From positions 1 to 10,343 of the forward strand of contig MTER01000004.1 of the NCBI GenBank assembly GCA_002083985.1: a stretch of 10,343 nucleotides of DNA, written 5' to 3'. The DNA comes from Candidatus Altarchaeales archaeon A3 (GTDB lineage: Archaea; Altiarchaeota; Altiarchaeia; Altiarchaeales; Altiarchaeaceae). The translations under genes and the position numbers were made by a program. Of this stretch, positions 6,382-10,343 are shown piece after piece. Positions within the stretch are counted from its first letter, which is position 1; each line of letters begins with the position of its first letter. The notes beneath the pieces were generated by a model. That model was not told the DNA's origin, did not search any database, and was given only the letters and a program-made list of their open reading frames with translations.

Positions 6382-6726
6382 CTATTGTTTTACTTTTGAT
6401 GAAATTATTTCCTGGATAAGTTGCGGAATATCAATTGTCAGACCGCATTCTTTCAGACATACATTTTTTAATTCTATGACTTCTCCGCCTTTAAAAATTT
6501 CCTCTGATATTGCTTTTTCACCTTCCGTTGTTTTTTCAATAACTGCTTTTTGAGCGAGTTCAACAGGAAATTTTAGCCGTATTTTTCCTGCTCTTACTTT
6601 GAAATTTTTAAATTTTATATTGCAATTTACCTTTAAATTTTTCTTAATTCCATAAGGGGTCTCTTCAAGACTGCTCTCAATATTACCGTCAATAATTTCA
6701 TCTGTTTTTTTCGTTTCGCCGGACAT
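6382..6726 (-). CDS. Stand-alone paralogue of the CdhD N-terminal domain
   Basis: The product is 114 aa, soluble and highly charged. Residues 34-112 align without gaps to residues 28-106 of the CdhD encoded downstream, about 30 identities in 79 positions counted by eye. Shared blocks are IKFKNF, FP, AQKA, EK.T, EKAI, KGG, and P..xQxII. It has the same two beta motifs separated by the same helical, lysine-rich spacer. The barrel domain of CdhD is absent. Residues 1-33 are acidic and probably disordered. It sits 84 bp after the activator gene in the same direction, so it probably works with the CODH/ACS corrinoid protein, for example occupying or bridging the docking site used by the CdhD extension. 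I know of no named family for it; the function is inferred. The two Cys (90, 94) are not conserved in CdhD. Confidence 0.8.
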   Translation of the reverse strand: MSGETKKTDEIIDGNIESSLEETPYGIKKNLKVNCNIKFKNFKVRAGKIRLKFPVELAQKAVIEKTTEGEKAISEEIFKGGEVIELKNVCLKECGLTIDIPQLIQEIISSKVKQ

Positions 6727-6810
6727 TTTTAAAATTATATAAATTTAATTTGAAATTTATTATATTTTAACGCTGTGTTTATCTGAAACTCAACTTATAT
6801 TTTTTTAAAT

Positions 6811-8793
6811 TTACATCTCAATTTCAAGTTCATCACCTTCTATTTTAAATCCCTCAATCCTGAACATTTTTGATTCGTTTAAAATTTTTGTCATCCTTTC
6901 TTTTTCCCTGCTGATTGCTGCAATTTTTGTTTCTTTTTCTTCTTTTATTTCGCCCTTCTCTTTTTCTTTTATTTCTTCATTATCTAAAATTTCCATCTCA
7001 TTTATTCCCCGTTTATGTTCAAAATTTTTCCATGTCGGAAATAAATCCATCCTGCTGTGCGGAAAGTATAAAGCGGCAGTGTATTCATCAACAAAATTTC
7101 CGTCTGTTGCCAGATCAACATAAGTTACATTTGAGGCGATATTTTCTGCCGTCTTTCTCTCATTTTCATCAGTTAATTGCCTGTATGCCCCGTCTAATGA
7201 ACCGTTTCCTATAAATTTATACTTTTCCCTTTCAACATCGGGAAACAATCCAACCAATATCGCCGATTCCAGATCAATGAAATTTCCAAATCCTCCCGCA
7301 ATAAAAATTTTATCTATTTCATCAAATTTCACGCCCGTATTTCTTAATAATGTCATAACTCCTGAAAATATCGCTGCTTTTGTATATTTTAAATTTTCAA
7401 GGTCTTTCTCATTTATTGTAATATCTTCTTTACTTTCCGTTTCATCGCGATGGACAACGACATATTCATAAATTTCCTGTCCCTGTTCTTCATAATATTT
7501 TGACTTTCTGAGTCGTTCTGTTTCTTTTATAAATTTCCTGTTAAATTTCCCGCTCGCATCTATTAATCCGTTCCTCATAAGTTCTGCAATTAAAATAATT
7601 AATCCGCTTCCGCATATTCCTCCGGGAATGTTATCTTCGGACTTGTTCAGAACATCTCCGAACGAAGTGAGGTTATTTCCGATAACTCTGTAAATAACAT
7701 CTCTGCCATGATTTTCTATTTTTATACGGTCAATTGCACCTTTCATCGCCCTCATTCCGCATTTCACTTCGCCCCCTTCAAATGCAGGTCCCGCAGATGT
7801 TGCACAAACAGCCATCCATTCATTGTTTCCGAGTGCAACCTCTCCGTTTGTCCCCACATCTATTACAAGGCAAATTTTATCTTCTTTAAAAATTTCGGAA
7901 ATTATAATATCCGATGTAATATCTCCTCCGACATAATTTCCAAGTCCCGGAACACAATAAACATCTGCATCTTCGGCACCATATTTTAAACGGACATCCC
8001 TTCCTTTAACAGTGTATGCTTTCTTAAAATTCGGATTATCATAAGCACCGTCCCTGATTTCCAGCGGATTTTTCTTTAAAAACAAATAAGTCATTACTGT
8101 ATTTCCCGAAACAACGATTTTTGAAATTTTTTGAAATTTTTTCCTTTCCGATAAATTTTTTAAATGAATGTTTATTGTTGATACGATTGCGTTCTGCAAT
8201 GCTGCATCGCCATCTTTATTTTCAATAATATAATTCATTCTTGTCATAACATCCGCCCCGAATCTGACCTGTCCGTTATAACTTCCTTCCGAAGCAACAA
8301 CGCATTGAGCAGATAAGTCCGCAAGATATGTCGCCACTGTTGTAGTTCCGATATCTATTGCCACTCCTGCATCGCCGGAAATTTCCCTGTCGGTAATCTT
8401 TACTGTCTTTCCGCTCAACACCTCATACTTTGATTCAACGGACTCCGAAGGAACAATGACCTCAATATTCGTATTATTTTTCGGAAATGCCAGACATGCG
8501 AGAATATAGCCCTTTAAAATTTGTTCCTGCTTTAATACCTTTGAGAGGACTTCTTTATTTAGGTCTAACTTTTCCTGTTCATCCAGATTTATTATTATTT
8601 TGCACCTTCCGCACGTTCCTCTCCCGTTGCAGAAATTTGAAATTGCTATATCGTTCTTTGCGGCAAGAGTTAATACGGACTCCTTTGCAGAAATTTCTTC
8701 ATCGCTAACAACGACTTCTTTTGTTTCTTCTCTTAATTCAGCCATTCCGTTTTCCTGCTTTTTCTTTAGCCGGAATAAAATTTTTGAAGGCAT
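6811..8793 (-). CDS. RACo-like reductive activator of corrinoid iron-sulfur protein (2Fe-2S ferredoxin + ASKHA ATPase)
   Basis: The product is 660 aa. Residues 4-115 are a [2Fe-2S] ferredoxin domain with Cys 55, 61, 64 and 100 (FCNGRGTCGRC, CX5CX2CX35C). A linker and an ASKHA-type ATPase domain of the RACo/RamA (DUF4445) family follow. Landmarks are AIDIGTTTVATYLADL (145-160), FGADVMTRM, PGLGNYVGGDITS, VIDVGTNGEVALG (310-322), SAGPAFEGGEVKCGMRA, GGICGSGLI (391-399), FIAGGFGNFIDLESA (497-511) and the usual end around YFPHSRMDLFP (576-586). It would use ATP to drive electron transfer that returns inactive Co(II) of CdhD/CdhE to Co(I). About 70 extra residues follow: a K/E-rich linker (about 600-640) and a terminal FRIEGFKIEGDELEIEM matching the CdhD beta motif. 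The start at 8793 keeps the first ferredoxin strand KILFRL; an internal ATG at 8745 has a better AGGA but would remove it. Often called acsV in acetogens. Confidence 0.92.
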   Translation of the reverse strand: MPSKILFRLKKKQENGMAELREETKEVVVSDEEISAKESVLTLAAKNDIAISNFCNGRGTCGRCKIIINLDEQEKLDLNKEVLSKVLKQEQILKGYILACLAFPKNNTNIEVIVPSESVESKYEVLSGKTVKITDREISGDAGVAIDIGTTTVATYLADLSAQCVVASEGSYNGQVRFGADVMTRMNYIIENKDGDAALQNAIVSTINIHLKNLSERKKFQKISKIVVSGNTVMTYLFLKKNPLEIRDGAYDNPNFKKAYTVKGRDVRLKYGAEDADVYCVPGLGNYVGGDITSDIIISEIFKEDKICLVIDVGTNGEVALGNNEWMAVCATSAGPAFEGGEVKCGMRAMKGAIDRIKIENHGRDVIYRVIGNNLTSFGDVLNKSEDNIPGGICGSGLIILIAELMRNGLIDASGKFNRKFIKETERLRKSKYYEEQGQEIYEYVVVHRDETESKEDITINEKDLENLKYTKAAIFSGVMTLLRNTGVKFDEIDKIFIAGGFGNFIDLESAILVGLFPDVEREKYKFIGNGSLDGAYRQLTDENERKTAENIASNVTYVDLATDGNFVDEYTAALYFPHSRMDLFPTWKNFEHKRGINEMEILDNEEIKEKEKGEIKEEKETKIAAISREKERMTKILNESKMFRIEGFKIEGDELEIEM

Positions 8794-8797
8794 CTTA

Positions 8798-8826
8798 TTT
8801 TAAATGAATTTTGGTTTTAAATGAAT
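8798..8826. repeat. 12-bp direct repeat just upstream of the activator start
   Basis: TTTTAAATGAAT occurs at 8798-8809 and 8815-8826, a 17-bp period, starting 5 bp from the activator ATG. Two exact copies at this position could be a tandem operator or a duplicated leader. A purely AT-driven coincidence is possible. Confidence 0.35.
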
Positions 8827-9152
8827 ATTAATTATTAAAGAATATCAAATATTAAAGATTTAAGAATTAGGATTGAATATCAATAAATTTAGTAACTATT
8901 CAGAGGGTACAAAAATTTACCTGCGAATATTCAAAAAATTTACTCATAATTTTTTATGTGGCAGAATAGTTACAATAAATTCAAAAAAATTTATGAAAAT
9001 GAAGGCAGATAATGCTACCAAAAATTTTAATTTTGGCAAAATTTTAAATTTGTTTAATGGCCATCATCTCTATTTTAAAAGGTATTTGTTTATCTGCTTA
9101 AAAAATTAAGGATCAAAAATATGAAAAAACAACTACAAAACTAAATATGAGT

Positions 9153-9163
9153 TCGCTTTGCGA
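9153..9163. repeat. Short GC-containing hairpin TCGC-TTT-GCGA
   Basis: TCGC (9153-9156) and GCGA (9160-9163) flank a TTT loop and stand out as the only GC-bearing palindrome in a long AT tract. It is short and may be nothing; it resembles the core of REP-type hairpins. Confidence 0.2.
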
Positions 9164-9227
9164 TCATTTAAAAATTTTAAAAATTTTTAAAGATTGAAAA
9201 CTTATAGTTTTTAGTATATTTTGAATA

Positions 9228-9299
9228 TGCTCAATAAAGGGTGGAGGTTATTTGTGATTTTTTAACTGTTACTGGTGATTTACCCCTTACTATTGAGCA
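9228..9299. repeat. Long-arm inverted repeat (TGCTCAATA...AAGGG / CCCTT...TATTGAGCA)
   Basis: TGCTCAATA (9228-9236) is the exact reverse complement of TATTGAGCA (9291-9299). Immediately inside, AAGGG (9237-9241) pairs with CCCTT (9284-9288) across a 2-nt bulge, giving about 14 paired bases around a loop of about 42 nt. As RNA it would form a stable closing stem. It could mark a small structured RNA, a miniature transposon end pair or a regulatory element for the gene at 9565. No target-site duplication is evident. Confidence 0.5.
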
Positions 9300-9333
9300 A
9301 ATACTAAATCTTTTTATTTATTCTAAAATTTAA
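9241..9333 (+). other. Possible 30-codon ORF or gene remnant
   Basis: A GTG at 9241 opens a plus-strand frame reading VEVICDFLTVTGDLPLTIEQ then ILNLFIYSKI, ending at TAA 9331-9333. The composition is protein-like and a GG-rich AAAGGGTGGAGG lies at the start, but the frame overlaps the inverted repeat at 9228-9299. No family is recognised. It may be a fragment of a decayed gene or chance. Confidence 0.15.
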
Positions 9334-9351
9334 TTAATAATGGAGCAAAAA

Positions 9352-9376
9352 ATGTGTTCCCTTTTGTGGGGCACAT
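9352..9376 (+). other. Hairpin ATGTGTTCC / GGGGCACAT
   Basis: As plus-strand RNA, positions 9352-9360 pair with 9368-9376 over 9 bp (seven Watson-Crick, two G-U) around a CUUUUGU loop. The G-U pairs favour an RNA structure on the plus strand over a DNA palindrome. It lies about 190 nt upstream of the ATPase start and about 50 nt after the larger inverted repeat. Confidence 0.4.
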
Positions 9377-9431
9377 AACCTCAGCTATTGACCGAATTAA
9401 ATGTCACTGCTTACTCAAATCTTATTCACAA

Positions 9432-9444
9432 AATGGTGACCATT
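9432..9444. promoter_or_regulatory. 13-bp palindrome AATGGTGACCATT, possible operator
   Basis: Six-base arms AATGGT and ACCATT around a central G form a perfect odd-length palindrome, the usual shape of a dimeric repressor site. It lies about 50 bp upstream of the TATA-like box preceding the AAA ATPase gene. No bound regulator is identifiable in the window. Confidence 0.35.
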
Positions 9445-9492
9445 AATTTGGTTGTGTATCTACTTTGCAGCCGATACTCCTGTAAGAGAGAA

Positions 9493-9526
9493 TTATAAAT
9501 TAATATTTAGGGCAACAATTTATAAC
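9493..9526 (+). promoter_or_regulatory. TATA-like boxes before the AAA ATPase gene
   Basis: TTATAAAT (9493-9500) and TTTATAAC (9519-9526) resemble archaeal box A. The second is about 40 nt from the ATG at 9565, compatible with a short leader. No bacterial -35/-10 pair with normal spacing stands out. The AT-rich background weakens the call. Confidence 0.35.
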
Positions 9527-9564
9527 AACAGAAAATAAAACTGTCTCATAATTTTTAAAGAAAA

Positions 9565-10343
9565 ATGAAGGATGAAATGCGAATAAACTCAATTAAAATA
9601 GAAAAATTGTTTGAAATATTTGACTATGATATTTCATTCAACAATAAGGAAAACCTGCGAATCATTACTGGGCCAAATGGTTTTGGAAAAACTATGATAT
9701 TGAACATCATTTTTAATTTGTTCAATAGAAAATTCTTTTTTTTTCAAAAACTATTATTTGAAAAGATTTCGGTTTTTCTTCAAGACAATATCGCTATTAT
9801 TATTTCCAAAAAAACAGAAAAAAATGAATCCAATGTAAAATTCACTTTTACTCAAAATGGAGAAAATTTAGGTGTGTTTGACTATTCAGATAAATTGGAA
9901 AATGAAGTCTGGAAAAATATTTCAAAATTCTTGCCCGTAGGAAGAATAGATGAGAACACATGGGTAGATCATCGCACAGACAGAGTTTTGAATAGGGATA
10001 TTCTCCTTAATGAGTACGCAGATCAATTGCCTGAAGCAGTAAGTAGAAATATACTCAGAATTAAATCCCCTGAAATAAATACAATCCTTGATTCTGTAAA
10101 GGTGCATTTAATTAGAGAGCAACGATTATTTAAGAAAGTTCCAAACATAGAAAGGAATTATCGTGAAAGGAATTATCGTGAGGAAAAAGATCAAACCATA
10201 ATGATTGAAACAATTCAAACTTATGGGGAAAAACTGAAGCAGTTAATTTCTCATAACTCACAACAATCTTTTAAAATATCACAAGAACTTGATAGCAGCT
10301 ATCCTGACCGATTAATCAACGAGAAAGATAAGTTGACTAAAGA
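9565..10343 (+). CDS. AAA-family / ABC-type ATPase, N-terminal part (runs off the window)
   Basis: The frame is open for 259 codons from the ATG at 9565 (in-frame TAA at 9556-9558) to the edge; a second ATG at 9577 is an alternative start. MKDEMRINSIKIEKLFEIFDYDISFNNKE leads into LRIITGPNGFGKTMIL, with a Walker A at 36-43 (GPNGFGKT). This is the layout of SMC/RecF-like AAA_23 or AAA_15 ATPases, which carry the Walker B and signature motifs after a long insert, here beyond the window. The insert includes the segment ELDSSYPDRLI (241-251), a sequence type familiar from stand-alone predicted ATP-binding proteins, several of which belong to antiphage systems. A perfect 15-bp tandem duplication encodes ERNYRERNYR at 196-205. 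It is divergent from the CODH/ACS genes and not obviously related to them. A defence role is inference; partner genes would be to the right. Confidence 0.85.
   Translation, partial: MKDEMRINSIKIEKLFEIFDYDISFNNKENLRIITGPNGFGKTMILNIIFNLFNRKFFFFQKLLFEKISVFLQDNIAIIISKKTEKNESNVKFTFTQNGENLGVFDYSDKLENEVWKNISKFLPVGRIDENTWVDHRTDRVLNRDILLNEYADQLPEAVSRNILRIKSPEINTILDSVKVHLIREQRLFKKVPNIERNYRERNYREEKDQTIMIETIQTYGEKLKQLISHNSQQSFKISQELDSSYPDRLINEKDKLTK
10150..10179 (+). repeat. Perfect 15-bp tandem duplication inside the ATPase gene
   Basis: GAAAGGAATTATCGT occurs twice back to back (10150-10164, 10165-10179), adding five residues (ERNYR) in frame. Identity at every base, including third positions, points to a recent slippage duplication or a sequence-level contingency tract. 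Confidence 0.85.

Larger units (their letters stand above)
8794..9564. other. Divergent non-coding region between the activator gene and the AAA ATPase gene
   Basis: About 770 bp of very AT-rich DNA with no convincing gene. It holds a 12-bp direct repeat next to the activator start, several inverted repeats (see the 9153, 9228, 9352 and 9432 entries), a homopurine/pyrimidine run TTTAAAAATTTT near 9167-9190, and TATA-like boxes before the plus-strand gene. Both flanking genes must be transcribed outward from here. From about 9230 to 9490 the base composition is less extreme than from 8800 to 9220, so the right part may be a structured RNA, an eroded gene or a transferred segment. Confidence 0.6.

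Noticed and set aside
6727..6760. TTTATATAA just upstream of the 114-aa gene as a promoter
   Set aside because: It lies only about 8 nt from the start codon, too close for a TATA box serving that ATG, and the spacer is uniformly AT-rich.
8745..8793. Internal ATG (8745) as the activator start, with AGGA about 8 nt upstream
   Set aside because: It would delete the first ferredoxin strand (KILFRL); other genes here do not rely on Shine-Dalgarno sites, so the longer form is preferred.
8873..9109. Plus-strand 78-codon frame in the non-coding region
   Set aside because: It needs a TTG start, the translation is dominated by K/N/F/I as expected from AT-rich DNA, and there is no ribosome binding site or family resemblance.
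9340..9378. Short plus-strand frame MEQKMCSLLWGT
   Set aside because: It has only 12 codons and overlaps a hairpin, with no support for translation.
8794..9564. tRNA or rRNA genes in the long spacer
   Set aside because: No cloverleaf, T-loop (GGTTCRANNCC-like) or conserved rRNA segment was seen on either strand.
9922..10107. Minus-strand 61-codon frame
   Set aside because: It is antisense to the plus-strand ATPase frame, which is open to the window edge and carries a Walker A motif.

Overview
The window is AT-rich (roughly two-thirds A+T). It carries part of a Wood-Ljungdahl / acetyl-CoA decarbonylase-synthase (CODH/ACS) locus with accessory and mobile-type genes inside and beside it. All confidently called genes from 1 to 8793 lie on the minus strand. 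One partial gene (9565 to the right edge) is on the plus strand, divergent from them across about 770 bp of non-coding DNA. The organism is a strictly anaerobic, CO2-fixing or acetyl-CoA-cleaving prokaryote. An archaeon is favoured but not proven: CdhD has a long N-terminal extension, starts lack Shine-Dalgarno sequences, TATA-like boxes are present, and the lipoprotein has an ISGC-I lipobox. The 2Fe-2S N-terminus of the activator is also common in acetogenic bacteria, so a bacterium cannot be excluded.

In transcription order (right to left) the locus reads: RACo-like corrinoid activator (8793-6811); a 114-aa protein (6726-6382) that is a free-standing paralogue of the CdhD N-terminal domain; a TPR lipoprotein (6307-5831); CdhD, the small corrinoid iron-sulfur protein subunit (5761-4331); a Bro-N/DinD-like phage-type protein starting 3 bp after the cdhD stop (4327-3458); CdhE, the large corrinoid iron-sulfur protein subunit (3180-1786); a cytoplasmic TPR protein (1727-999); and a TIR-TPR protein (949 to the left edge) broken by a one-base frameshift and leaving the window inside an array of 120-bp TPR-coding repeats.

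The core logic is clear. CdhD and CdhE form the corrinoid protein that carries the methyl group between methyltetrahydropterin and the ACS A-cluster, and the RACo-like ferredoxin/ASKHA protein would re-reduce its cobalt. The main new observation is a shared short beta-type motif (pattern I-x-x-x-F-x-x-x-x-x-x-I/L-x-I). It occurs twice in the CdhD N-terminal extension, twice in the 114-aa protein and once at the extreme C-terminus of the activator, after a charged linker. This looks like a docking module that could tether the activator and the small protein to the same partner.

Other points of interest are the separation of cdhD from cdhE by a phage-type gene, an echo of the cdhE start (MARLxxLQL) 130 bp upstream of the real start and correctly spaced behind a TATA-like box, and possible defence genes at both ends: a TIR-TPR gene on the left, and on the right an AAA ATPase preceded by a region containing several inverted repeats.
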